From: Promineifilum sp019695075
GTDB taxonomy: Bacteria; Chloroflexota; Anaerolineae; Promineifilales; Promineifilaceae
NCBI GenBank assembly: GCA_026129185.1
Contig: JAHCIO010000022.1
Location: 1 to 64,000 of the forward strand
Direction of reading: 5' to 3'
DNA length: 64,000 bases
Both the position numbers and the translations under genes were made by a program. Position 1 is the first letter of the stretch, and every line of letters starts with the position of its first letter. The notes beneath the pieces are model-generated. The model ran no database searches. It was not told the DNA's origin and saw nothing but the letters and a program-made list of their open reading frames with translations. This document shows, in pieces, positions 7,687 through 15,750 of the stretch.

Positions 7687-9054
7687 TCATGGTTCCCAAA
7701 GGGGCGGGTTCGATGCACTATAAGTATCGAGGGCTGTGGTAAAGGTGGAGACCGTCAGCGCGCTCACATCCCGCCCAAATTGAACATGGAGCGCAAAGCC
7801 AAACCCTATTGCCCAGGCATCGAAAGGCTGATCGCCGAAACCGGCAGGGTAGGCATCTATGTTAGCCTGCCAGTGCCCATATCCTTGCTCCATCTGTGCA
7901 GCGCCGGCCCCCATCTGTAGGAGTACGGGATCAAGGCCAATTTGCATCCCAATAAAACCATAGAAGATGTTAGCAACAGCCTGATAGCTCATCACGTGAT
8001 TGCCCAACTGGACTAGTTGCTTATCTGCGGAAAAAGTCTTCTCCCTTTGTATGTCCACCTTAAAGTCCCACACACCACCAGTTGCAACTAACTCAGTCCA
8101 AAGCTGAAGAACTATAAGTTTTTGTGTTCCTGCTCCTTGGTCGGGCAGCGTCCACAAAGCATGGAGGAGTAGTACAAAAGGGGATTGCGCATTGTTGACC
8201 ATTTGTGCAACAAGCCACTCTGTTAGGTCTGCAAGGTACGGGTCAGTAGAATACGGTGCGGGCTGAACCCGAGGTTCTTTAATGGCAATCAAATGGAAGA
8301 TTTCCCTTGTTGCACTCTTAAGCCACCCTAAGAGCTCGTTACCACCAGAACTGTCATCATTAATGGGGGTAGGCCGTTGGACTTGAGGTTCACACACATC
8401 TTGCGTGCCTATACCACTGCAGTGCTTATGCCCCGTTGGGTCTGTGAAGTTTACTGGTGAGTTAAGCACATAGCTGTAACGGTTGTAGCCCTGCGGATTA
8501 TTAGGGTCAGGTACAATCGAATCCGGACTCACAAACCGCCCCACCTCCGGCAGATAGTACCGCGCGTTCATGTAGATGAGGCCCAGGTTGTTCGTCCCCG
8601 TGTTGTTATGGCGGTGGCCGGTGAAGCCGAGGTTGGAGACGCTGGGGTTGGTCGTCGGCGTGGTGGTGAACGCGCCAAAGGGGTCGTAGCGGGCGTCGCT
8701 ACCGCTGACGAAGTTGCCGTCCACGTCGCTCAGGGCCATGACGTTGCCCAGGTGGTCGGTCAGGGGGTAGTAGAGCTTGTTCGTCGCCCCGTCGTTGACG
8801 CGGAGGGCGGCTATCTGCCCGCCCAGGCGGTAGGTGGTGCGGGTCACGTTCGCGCCGGTCGGCGGATCGGTGACTTCGTAGTCCGGGAAGGGAGTATAGA
8901 CCTTTGTCGCCGACGCGCCCGGGTTGTAGGTCGCCAGCACGCGATTGCCGTTGGCGTCGTAGGCGAAGGTCGTCGTCTTGGCCGCCTGCGCCCCCACTTG
9001 GGTCGTGGCGCTGGTCAGCCGCCCTTCCACGTCGTAGGCCAACGTCGTGGTCAT
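7687..9054 (-). CDS. Truncated Rhs protein with a C-terminal toxin domain (Ntox44-like)
   Basis: Protein of 455 aa starting inside an RHS/YD-repeat region (LAYDVEGRLTSATT, FAYDANGNRVLATYN). The RHS-associated core follows (YYPLTDHLGNV ... ARYYLPEVGRFVSPD ... NRYSYVLNSPVNFTDPTGH, to about residue 208). The variable tip (about 215-455), with WDFK, NIFYGFIGMQIG and LLQMGAGAAQMEQG, resembles polymorphic toxin type 44, a predicted nuclease. A full Rhs would have a long N-terminal YD shell, which is missing, so this is an orphan toxin module. The core is GC-rich and the tip much more AT-rich. The start overlaps the upstream gene by ATGA. Confidence 0.75.
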   Translation of the reverse strand: MTTTLAYDVEGRLTSATTQVGAQAAKTTTFAYDANGNRVLATYNPGASATKVYTPFPDYEVTDPPTGANVTRTTYRLGGQIAALRVNDGATNKLYYPLTDHLGNVMALSDVDGNFVSGSDARYDPFGAFTTTPTTNPSVSNLGFTGHRHNNTGTNNLGLIYMNARYYLPEVGRFVSPDSIVPDPNNPQGYNRYSYVLNSPVNFTDPTGHKHCSGIGTQDVCEPQVQRPTPINDDSSGGNELLGWLKSATREIFHLIAIKEPRVQPAPYSTDPYLADLTEWLVAQMVNNAQSPFVLLLHALWTLPDQGAGTQKLIVLQLWTELVATGGVWDFKVDIQREKTFSADKQLVQLGNHVMSYQAVANIFYGFIGMQIGLDPVLLQMGAGAAQMEQGYGHWQANIDAYPAGFGDQPFDAWAIGFGFALHVQFGRDVSALTVSTFTTALDTYSASNPPLWEP

Positions 9055-9371
9055 ATGCTGTCATCCGTGAACCTGACGTATTTTAGCCCGTAAGCGCTAG
9101 AGACTCCCATAACCAATGTCGCAATAAGCACGGCCACTACACAGAACGGCTGTAAGGGTGCATCTGCAAGGCTAACCAGTCCAAGATAAAAGAATAAGGT
9201 TCCAACAGATGAAAGCCCGATGGTTGCAAAAAGGTAGCCACGCTTACTGCCAGCTAATTGAACAGGCCGGCTTTCAGCAATGCTACGGATAGCAGCGCGC
9301 GATATCTTCAAGGAGAAGTAGAGATAAGCAAACCCACAAATCCCCGCAAGAAGAAACAAGGGAATATACAT
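9051..9371 (-). CDS. Small membrane protein upstream of the orphan Rhs module
   Basis: Protein of 106 aa with three predicted membrane segments (about 3-22, 47-66, 74-97). No family recognised. Its stop overlaps the Rhs fragment start (ATGA), so the two are translationally coupled. In Rhs loci, displaced immunity genes often precede an orphan core-plus-tip cassette, so this could be the immunity gene of an earlier tip. That is inference from position only. Confidence 0.6.
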   Translation of the reverse strand: MYIPLFLLAGICGFAYLYFSLKISRAAIRSIAESRPVQLAGSKRGYLFATIGLSSVGTLFFYLGLVSLADAPLQPFCVVAVLIATLVMGVSSAYGLKYVRFTDDSI

Positions 9372-9422
9372 GGCAGGCTTCAGTCCATGTAAGCTGAGTG
9401 TCTACTTTCTGCGCGCTGGCGC

Positions 9423-11255
9423 CTAGCCCACCAACGCCGCCAACACCGCCCCGGCTATGTCCACATCCGGCGCGCGCACGATCCACGACTCCCCCTCCGC
9501 TTGCAGGAAGCAGATCGCCTCGCCGCGCAGCCAACAGGTGCTGCCATCGGCCTGTTCCTGCGGCTCGACGCCCAACAGGCCACGCGGATAGTCAGCATAG
9601 GCGTCGGCGAACTCGGCCGCGTCCGTGGCCGTGTCCCATACCAGACGCAGGGCCAACACCAACTCGCCCGTGGCCTCGTTCCAGTAGACCGCGTACCGGT
9701 CGCCGCCCCAGCCCATCGCCGCGCGCTCGGCCACCGACGCCGGCAGCTGCTGGTCGAGATATTGGCGCAGGAAGAACTCGCCCATGATGTCGCCGGCCAC
9801 TTGCTGCCAGCCGACGCCCAGCGTGTCCGTCAGCGGGGCCAGGCTGACAAGCTCCGGCGCGTCGCCGGCCAGGTAGCGCTCGGGGTGCAGAATTTGCTCG
9901 GTTGAGCGGGGCGGGTTGGCCCAGGCGGCGTCGATGGCCGCGAAGCCGCCGGCGCGGTAGAGGGCATCGACAAAGCGCGAGCCGCTGTCGTAGGGGAAGG
10001 CCAGATTGCTGATCAGGATAGGCGGCACATCCTCCGGCAGAGTCGTGTCCGGCTGCTGCATATCGGCCAGGATTTCGTTGACCTCGGCCTCGCTGAAGTA
10101 GTCGCCCTGCGTCAGATAGAGGAACTGCACCAACTCGGCCTCGCCCTCGGCCAGGGCGCGCACGGCCGCCCGCGCCTCGGAGTCGAGGCTGTCGTCGGTC
10201 AGCGCGTCCAGGTCGTAGTGCTGGTCTTGCAGGGCGTGGACAAACTCATGGGCGTGCGTCCACTGCGCCGGCGCGTCGAGCAGCGCGCCATCGTTGACGA
10301 CGACGAACTCGGCCGCCTCCGGATCGTAGAAGCCCAGTATGCCCTCGCTTTGCAGGCCCAATAGCGCGCCGTAGAGATCGTAGTCCGGCTCGATAAAGTC
10401 GAAGGCGCTCAACTCCAGTGTGTCGGCGCGGGCCTCATCGGGCATGACTTCGGCGGCATTCTCGGCCGCCAGCCGGTCGCGCAACTCGTCGCGGGTCAGC
10501 ACCGTCGGCGTGATGGGCGTCAGGAGCGACAGGCCGCGCAACGCAACGACGTTGGCCTCTACCTCGGCGCGAATGGCGGCGTTGCGGGCCTCGGTGTCCT
10601 GTAGCTGGATGGTGACCGTTTGCGGCTCACTATCCGCGCCGTTGAGGTTCGTGGCCGTCACGGCGAAGGTATGCTCGCCCTCTTCGGCCGGCGCGTCCCA
10701 ACTCAGCGTGCGCGCGTAGAGCGTCTCGCCCGCGAGCGGGTACTCGGTGTAGCGCTCGCCGTCCACCTCCAGCGTCAGGCTGACCAGCCCATCCGCGTCC
10801 GAGGCCACCAGGACAACCTCCACCGGCTGGTCGATGGGCAGGGTCGCGCCGTCCTCCGGCGTGACGATGCGGGCGACCGGCAGCCGGCTCTCGGCCTCCG
10901 TCTGCGCCTGGGCCAGTTCGGCGCGCAGGTCTTCGGCCTCGGCGCTGAGGTCATTGGTGCGGGTGCTCAACTCATCGACCGTCTGCTGGCTATCGACAAG
11001 CTGGTCTTCCAGCAGCACGTTGTCGTGCTCGGCCGTGGCCAGCGCGTTGACCGTGGACTCGCGCGTGGCCACCGCGCCGGATAGCTCCAACTCGGCCGCG
11101 GCCACCTCGGCCCGCAGGCTGTCGTTGTCGGTGCGAATGGCGCGGGCGTCGTCGCGCAGCCGCACGCCGCCCAACAGCAGGAAGACAAAACCGGCGGCGG
11201 CGGCCAGCAGCAGCATCAGCAAGAACAAGATCGTCGCAGTGGCGGATCGTTTCAT
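9423..11255 (-). CDS. Membrane-anchored putative zinc metallopeptidase
   Basis: Protein of 610 aa. An N-terminal membrane segment (about 6-30) is followed by a coiled coil (about 35-110), a β-sandwich region with LTLEVDG and HTFAVTATNLNG (about 120-215), and a large C-terminal domain. That domain has a gluzincin-like HEFVH motif (about 335-339, in AHEFVHALQDQHYDL) and a downstream Glu in ALAEGEAELVQF that could be the third zinc ligand. It would act outside the cytoplasm, tethered to the membrane. The exact peptidase family and substrate are not recognised. ATG start at 11255. Confidence 0.72.
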   Translation of the reverse strand: MKRSATATILFLLMLLLAAAAGFVFLLLGGVRLRDDARAIRTDNDSLRAEVAAAELELSGAVATRESTVNALATAEHDNVLLEDQLVDSQQTVDELSTRTNDLSAEAEDLRAELAQAQTEAESRLPVARIVTPEDGATLPIDQPVEVVLVASDADGLVSLTLEVDGERYTEYPLAGETLYARTLSWDAPAEEGEHTFAVTATNLNGADSEPQTVTIQLQDTEARNAAIRAEVEANVVALRGLSLLTPITPTVLTRDELRDRLAAENAAEVMPDEARADTLELSAFDFIEPDYDLYGALLGLQSEGILGFYDPEAAEFVVVNDGALLDAPAQWTHAHEFVHALQDQHYDLDALTDDSLDSEARAAVRALAEGEAELVQFLYLTQGDYFSEAEVNEILADMQQPDTTLPEDVPPILISNLAFPYDSGSRFVDALYRAGGFAAIDAAWANPPRSTEQILHPERYLAGDAPELVSLAPLTDTLGVGWQQVAGDIMGEFFLRQYLDQQLPASVAERAAMGWGGDRYAVYWNEATGELVLALRLVWDTATDAAEFADAYADYPRGLLGVEPQEQADGSTCWLRGEAICFLQAEGESWIVRAPDVDIAGAVLAALVG

Positions 11256-11473
11256 GATATCGGGGCGAACCGGGATCGATGCGGCCCACGGCCGCGGCCG
11301 GTTCCACCACTTGAGATGCTATCCGACGCGGGGCCAAATGGCAATCGCCGTGCATGGGAAGGCCCTCCCCTAAAGGTGATAGCAATTGGCAGCATTTCGG
11401 CGCTATATTCCGCAACGGTAGACCCCAGAATTGGTTTTCAACTACAGACGATTGACGCGGGAATTAGGAGATC

Positions 11474-12760
11474 ATGGGCGTAGAACAGCACAAGACGTCG
11501 CGCCTGCCCGGTTTCTACAAGCTGTCGCCGGCCGAGCGCGTGGCGATGGTAGCGGACTGGGCCGGGCTGGATGAGAGCGAGCGGGCGGTGTTGGCGGGGC
11601 AGGGGCTGCAACCGGCGCAGGCCGACCTGATGATCGAGAACGTCGTCGGCACCTACGCGCTGCCGCTGGGCATTGCCGTCAACTTCCTCATCAACGGCCG
11701 CGACTACCTCATCCCTATGGCCGTGGAGGAGCCGAGCGTCCTGGCGGCCATCAGCCACGCGGCCAAGCTCATCCGCGCCGGCGGCGGCTTCCAGGCCGAA
11801 TCGACCGACCCGATCATGATCGGCCAGATTCAAGTGCTGGACATGCCTGACCTGGAGGCGGCGCGGCTGGCTGTGCTGAGCCACAGCGCCGAACTGATGG
11901 CCGCGGCCGACGCGTGCAGCGCCAGCATCGTCGCCTATGGCGGCGGCGCGCGCGGCATCGAAGCCCGCGCCTTCCCCGACACGCCCGTCGGCCCCATGCT
12001 TGTCGTCCACCTGCTCTTCGACAGCCGCGACGCGATGGGGGCCAACACGGTCAACACGGCCGCCGAGGCCATCTCGCCGCGCGTAGCCGAGCTGGCCGGC
12101 GGCCGGGCCAACCTGCGCATCCTGTCGAACCTGGCCGACCGGCGCACGGCCACGGCCCGCGGCACGATCCCCGCGGCCGAGCTGACCCTGCCCGACATCC
12201 CCGGCGCGGACGTGGCCCGCCTCATCGCCGAGGCCAACGCCTTTGCCGTCGTCGATCCCTACCGCGCGGCAACGCACAACAAGGGCATCATGAACGGCAT
12301 CGACGCCGTCTGCATCGCCACGGGCAACGACTGGCGGGCCATCGAGGCCGGCGCGCATTCCTACGCCGCCCGCAACGGCCGCTACACCGCCCTGACCGAC
12401 TGGCACGTGGACGCCAACGGCGACCTCACTGGCGAGATCACCCTGCCGATGGCCGTCGGCACGGTTGGCGGGGCGACGAAAGTACACCCAACGGCGCGTG
12501 TGGCCATGAAGCTGCTGGCCGTGGAGACGGCCGGCGAGCTGGCCCGGCTGATGGCCTGCGTCGGCCTGGCCCAAAACCTGGCTGCCATCCGCGCCCTCTC
12601 AACCCACGGCATCCAGAAGGGGCACATGCGCCTCCACGCGCGGCAGGTGGCCCTGGCCGCCGGGGCCGGCGAGGGGCAGGTGCAGGCCATCGCCGACCAA
12701 CTGGCCGCCGAGGGCAACATCCGCGTGGAGCGCGCCCGCGAATTACTGGCAAACATGTAG
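11474..12760 (+). CDS. mvaA: Hydroxymethylglutaryl-CoA reductase, class II type
   Basis: HMG-CoA reductase (428 aa), interconverting HMG-CoA and mevalonate with NAD(P)H. The catalytic Glu is in MIENVVGTYALPLGIAVNF, the nucleotide-binding motif is DAMGANTVNTAAE, and THNKGIMNGIDAV and the C-terminal MRLHARQVA carry further active-site residues. Length matches the class II (Pseudomonas mvaA/archaeal-like) enzymes, which lack a membrane anchor. It is followed 31 bp later by HMG-CoA synthase, so here it probably works in mevalonate synthesis rather than degradation. Start ATG 11474 with RBS TTAGGAG. Confidence 0.93.
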   Translation: MGVEQHKTSRLPGFYKLSPAERVAMVADWAGLDESERAVLAGQGLQPAQADLMIENVVGTYALPLGIAVNFLINGRDYLIPMAVEEPSVLAAISHAAKLIRAGGGFQAESTDPIMIGQIQVLDMPDLEAARLAVLSHSAELMAAADACSASIVAYGGGARGIEARAFPDTPVGPMLVVHLLFDSRDAMGANTVNTAAEAISPRVAELAGGRANLRILSNLADRRTATARGTIPAAELTLPDIPGADVARLIAEANAFAVVDPYRAATHNKGIMNGIDAVCIATGNDWRAIEAGAHSYAARNGRYTALTDWHVDANGDLTGEITLPMAVGTVGGATKVHPTARVAMKLLAVETAGELARLMACVGLAQNLAAIRALSTHGIQKGHMRLHARQVALAAGAGEGQVQAIADQLAAEGNIRVERARELLANM

Positions 12761-12761
12761 C

Positions 12762-12778
12762 GCGATTTGGTAAATCGC
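12762..12778. repeat. 7-3-7 palindrome between mvaA and mvaS
   Basis: GCGATTT-GGT-AAATCGC forms a 7-bp hairpin in the 31-bp gap between the two genes. Size and outer bases match the two elements at 3607-3665 in the BMC operon, suggesting one family of small intergenic palindromes. Confidence 0.6.
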
Positions 12779-12791
12779 CAACGAGGCACGA

Positions 12792-13868
12792 ATGACTGAT
12801 TACGATCCGAAAGACGGACTTTTGAGACCCGACCGCCCGGTGGGCATCGTCGGCTACGGCGCCTACGTCCCGCGCTACCGCCTGCCGGCAACTGAAGTCG
12901 CCCGCATGTGGAAGGGCGGCACGGGCGGCACGCCCATCGACGAGAAGGCGGTCAACGGCCTGGACGAGGACGTGGTGACCATGTCCATCGAGGCGGCGCG
13001 CGACGCCCTGGCGCGGGCGCAGATCGACCCGCGGGAGATTCGCGCCGTCTGGGTGGGCAGCGAGAGCCACCCCTACGCTGTCAAGCCCAGCAGCACCATC
13101 GTCGCCGAGGCCATCGGCGCGGTGCCGACGACGCAGGCGGCCGACTGGGAGTTCGCCTGCAAGGCGGGCACCGAGGCGATGCAGGCGGCCATGGGCTTTG
13201 TCGGCTCCGGCATGGCCAAATACGCCCTCAGCATCGGCATGGACACGGCCCAGGGCCGGCCCGGCGACGCGCTGGAGTACACCGCCGCCGCCGGCGGCGC
13301 GGCCATCCTCATCGGCCCGGGCGAGGAGTCTGTCGCCGTCATCAACGGCTCCTTCTCCTACGTCACCGACACGCCCGACTTCTGGCGGCGCGAGCACGCC
13401 AACTACCCCTCCCACGGCGACCGCTTCACCGGCGAACCGGCTTACTTCAAGCACGTCACCGGCGCGGCCGAGCGGCTGATGGAACTGCTGGGCACGACGG
13501 CGGCCGACTACCGCTGGGCCGTCTTCCACCAGCCCAACGCCAAGTTCCCGCAGCGCGCGGCCAAGCTGCTCGGCTTCAGCGACAAGCAGATCGCCCCCGG
13601 CCTGCTCAGCCCGCGCATCGGCAACACCTACTCCGGCTCGACGATGATCGGCCTGACGGCCATCCTCGATGTGGCCGAACCGGGCGACCGCATCCTGATG
13701 GTCAGCTACGGCTCCGGCGCCGGCTCCGACGCCTTCGAGTTGGTGACGACGGAGCGGCTGCCCGAAGTGCGCGGCCTGGCCCCCAGCACCGAGACCTACA
13801 TCGCCCGCCGCACGCCCATCGACTATGCGACGTATACGCGCTATCGCGAGAAGTTGAAGCTCAGTTAG
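12792..13868 (+). CDS. Hydroxymethylglutaryl-CoA synthase, archaeal type
   Basis: HMG-CoA synthase (358 aa) condenses acetyl-CoA with acetoacetyl-CoA. The catalytic Cys is in WEFACKAGTEAM, the Glu in GSESHPYAVKPS and the His in VFHQPNAKFPQRAA. The start (VGIVGYGAYVPRYRL) and length match the archaeal family rather than the bacterial MvaS or eukaryotic enzymes. In archaea this enzyme forms a complex with a thiolase and a DUF35 protein; the two genes that follow encode homologues of both, in the same order. Confidence 0.92.
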   Translation: MTDYDPKDGLLRPDRPVGIVGYGAYVPRYRLPATEVARMWKGGTGGTPIDEKAVNGLDEDVVTMSIEAARDALARAQIDPREIRAVWVGSESHPYAVKPSSTIVAEAIGAVPTTQAADWEFACKAGTEAMQAAMGFVGSGMAKYALSIGMDTAQGRPGDALEYTAAAGGAAILIGPGEESVAVINGSFSYVTDTPDFWRREHANYPSHGDRFTGEPAYFKHVTGAAERLMELLGTTAADYRWAVFHQPNAKFPQRAAKLLGFSDKQIAPGLLSPRIGNTYSGSTMIGLTAILDVAEPGDRILMVSYGSGAGSDAFELVTTERLPEVRGLAPSTETYIARRTPIDYATYTRYREKLKLS

Positions 13869-13950
13869 GGGATAGGTTCTAGGGGATAGGTTCTAGGGAA
13901 GAGTTTCTTGCTAATCCCTAGCCCCTAACCCCTATCCCCTTCCTACCGGA
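13869..13950. repeat. G-rich hairpin repeat region (TAGGGGATAGG family), copy 1
   Basis: The gap between mvaS and the thiolase gene is filled by tandem AGGGGATAGGTTCT units and then CCCTAGCCCCTAACCCCTA-type units that pair with them, forming a long imperfect hairpin. The motif GGTTCTAGGGAAGAG recurs in slightly expanded form in the gap after the thiolase gene. It could act as a processing or termination signal, or be a degenerate mobile repeat. Confidence 0.75.
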
Positions 13951-13952
13951 CA

Positions 13953-15110
13953 ATGACTATGACCAACACCGCCATCATCGGCATCGGCCAGACCGATGTC
14001 CGCGAACACTGGGAGACCTCGATCCGCCACCTGGCCTGGTACGCCATCGAGGCGGCGCTGGACGACGCCCACATCCACGACATCGACGCCATCTACGTCG
14101 GCAATATGCTCGCCGGCCAACTGAGCAACCAGAACCACCTCGGCGCGCTGGTGGCCGACTTTGCCGGGCTGCGCGGCGTGGAGGCCATGACCGTCGAGGC
14201 AGCCGACGCCTCCGGCGGCGCGGCCCTGCGCCAGGCCATCCTGGCCGTGGAGAGTGGCCTGGTGGAGACGGCCCTCGTCGTCGGCGTCGAGAAGGTGACC
14301 GACGAGACCGGCTCGCCGGTGCTGGCCGCGCTGGCCACAGCGCTGGATAGCGACTACGAGGTCATCAACGGCCAGACCCTCACCGGCGCGGGCGCGCTGC
14401 TGATGCGCCGCTACATGCACGTCTACGGCGTCCAACTGGCCGACTTCGCCGGTTTCAGCGTCAACGCCCACGCCAACGCCGCCGCCAACCCGCGGGCCAT
14501 GTACCGCAACCGCCTGAAGCCGGAGGCGTTCGCCGCCGCGCCGATGGTGGCCGACCCGGTCAGCCTGTTTGACGAAGCGCCGGCGGGCGATGGAGCCGCG
14601 GCGCTCATCGTCACCCGCGCCGACCGGGCCGGCGACATGGTTGCCCAGCCGGTACAAGTGTTGGCCTCGGCGCTGGCCACCGACGCCCTGGCGCTGCACG
14701 ACCGGCGCGACCCGCTATGGCTGAGCGCGGCCGAGGCCAGCGCCCGGCGGGCCTTCGCCGCCGCCGGCCTGTCGCCCAACGACATTGACGTGTTTGAACT
14801 CCACGACTCCTTCACCGTCATGGCCGCGCTGTCGCTGGAGGCGTGCGGCTTCGCGGCGCGGGGCGAGGGCTGGCAGTTGGCCCGCGACGGCCACATCCGC
14901 CGCGACGGCCGCATCCCCATCAGCACCTTCGGCGGCCTGAAGGCGCGCGGCAACCCCATCGGCGCGACCGGCGTCTACCAGATCGCCGAGTTGGTGCAGC
15001 AGTTGCGCGGCAAGGCCGGCGACTGCCAGGTGGCCGGAGCGCAGGTGGGCATGGCCCAGAACCTTGGCGGGACGGGGGCCACGGCGGTGACGCACATTCT
15101 TAGGGGATAG
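13953..15110 (+). CDS. Archaeal-type thiolase-like protein lacking the nucleophilic Cys
   Basis: Protein of 385 aa of the archaeal acetyl-CoA acetyltransferase/SCP2-thiolase group. The region that normally reads VEAACASGG with the nucleophilic Cys reads VEAADASGG here, so Asp replaces Cys, and the usual GHPxGATG reads GNPIGATG. The HDSF motif (ELHDSFTVMAAL) is kept. In archaea the thiolase hands acetoacetyl-CoA to HMG-CoA synthase inside a thiolase/HMGCS/DUF35 complex. This copy sits in that context, but its own catalytic competence is doubtful: it could be a structural subunit or use altered chemistry. ATG 13953; a second ATG two codons on is equally possible. Confidence 0.85.
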   Translation: MTMTNTAIIGIGQTDVREHWETSIRHLAWYAIEAALDDAHIHDIDAIYVGNMLAGQLSNQNHLGALVADFAGLRGVEAMTVEAADASGGAALRQAILAVESGLVETALVVGVEKVTDETGSPVLAALATALDSDYEVINGQTLTGAGALLMRRYMHVYGVQLADFAGFSVNAHANAAANPRAMYRNRLKPEAFAAAPMVADPVSLFDEAPAGDGAAALIVTRADRAGDMVAQPVQVLASALATDALALHDRRDPLWLSAAEASARRAFAAAGLSPNDIDVFELHDSFTVMAALSLEACGFAARGEGWQLARDGHIRRDGRIPISTFGGLKARGNPIGATGVYQIAELVQQLRGKAGDCQVAGAQVGMAQNLGGTGATAVTHILRG

Positions 15111-15182
15111 GGGTTAGGTTCTAGGGATTAGGGAAGAGCCTTCCCTTCCTAGCCCCTAATCCCTAATCCCTAGCCCCTTCTT
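15104..15182. repeat. G-rich hairpin repeat region (TAGGGGATAGG family), copy 2
   Basis: Directly after the thiolase stop are tandem TTAGGGGATAGGGGTTAGG-type units, then CCTAGCCCCTAATCCCTAAT-type units of opposite sense, able to form a long hairpin. It contains GGTTCTAGGGATTAGGG and AGGGAAGAG, shared with copy 1, so the thiolase gene is flanked on both sides by the same family. The rest of the gap up to 15342 shows only an RBS (GGAGG) before the DUF35 gene. Confidence 0.75.
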
Positions 15183-15342
15183 GATAGCTTTTGACAGCAT
15201 TTTCCCCGCTGCTGACAGCGAATGGGAGTGTTCCTACGGATAATTAGAATTCGTGCGCCCGGATTGGAGCGCAGCAACGAGGCAGGGTGCGGAAACCGTC
15301 AAACGGTGGGAGCCGCGTCCGCAGCCTGGAGGCTAAACGAAA

Positions 15343-15750
15343 ATGGAAGTTTCACGTCATTGGCGTCTCAATCAACAGCGTTACACGCTCGTCGGCGAAG
15401 TGTGCCCCAACTGCGGGGTGAAGCTCTTCCCGCCGCGCGACGTTTGCCTGGAATGCGAAGCGCCGGCCAAGGAACTCTACACCTTCACCGGCCTGGGCGA
15501 GGTCTACTCCTACACGACCATCTACGACCCGCCGGCGGGCTTTGAGCACAACGCCCCCTACATGGTCGCCCTGATCAAGCTGGAAGAAGGTCCCATGGTC
15601 ACCGCCCAACTGACCGACGTCGATTTCACCGAGGTGCAAATCGGCATGCCGGTGGAGATGGTCACGCGCAAGCTGCGCACGGACGGCGATGAGGGCATGA
15701 TTGTCTACGGTTATAAATTCCGGCCCATTTGTTTCCAACCGTCTCAGTAG
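15343..15750 (+). CDS. DUF35 Zn-ribbon/OB-fold protein, 3' end altered by element insertion
   Basis: Protein of 135 aa with an N-terminal zinc ribbon (CPNCG about residue 23 and CLEC about 38) and an OB fold (about 48-130). This is the archaeal DUF35 family, which bridges thiolase and HMG-CoA synthase and is thought to shield the CoA channel. The last codons after YKFRP (ICFQPSQ) come from an integrated element: the same core recurs at 25866, followed by a different in-frame ending of equal length (ILAELAR) and the operon terminator. The insertion therefore rewrote only the last seven or so residues and probably left the protein functional. Confidence 0.9.
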   Translation: MEVSRHWRLNQQRYTLVGEVCPNCGVKLFPPRDVCLECEAPAKELYTFTGLGEVYSYTTIYDPPAGFEHNAPYMVALIKLEEGPMVTAQLTDVDFTEVQIGMPVEMVTRKLRTDGDEGMIVYGYKFRPICFQPSQ

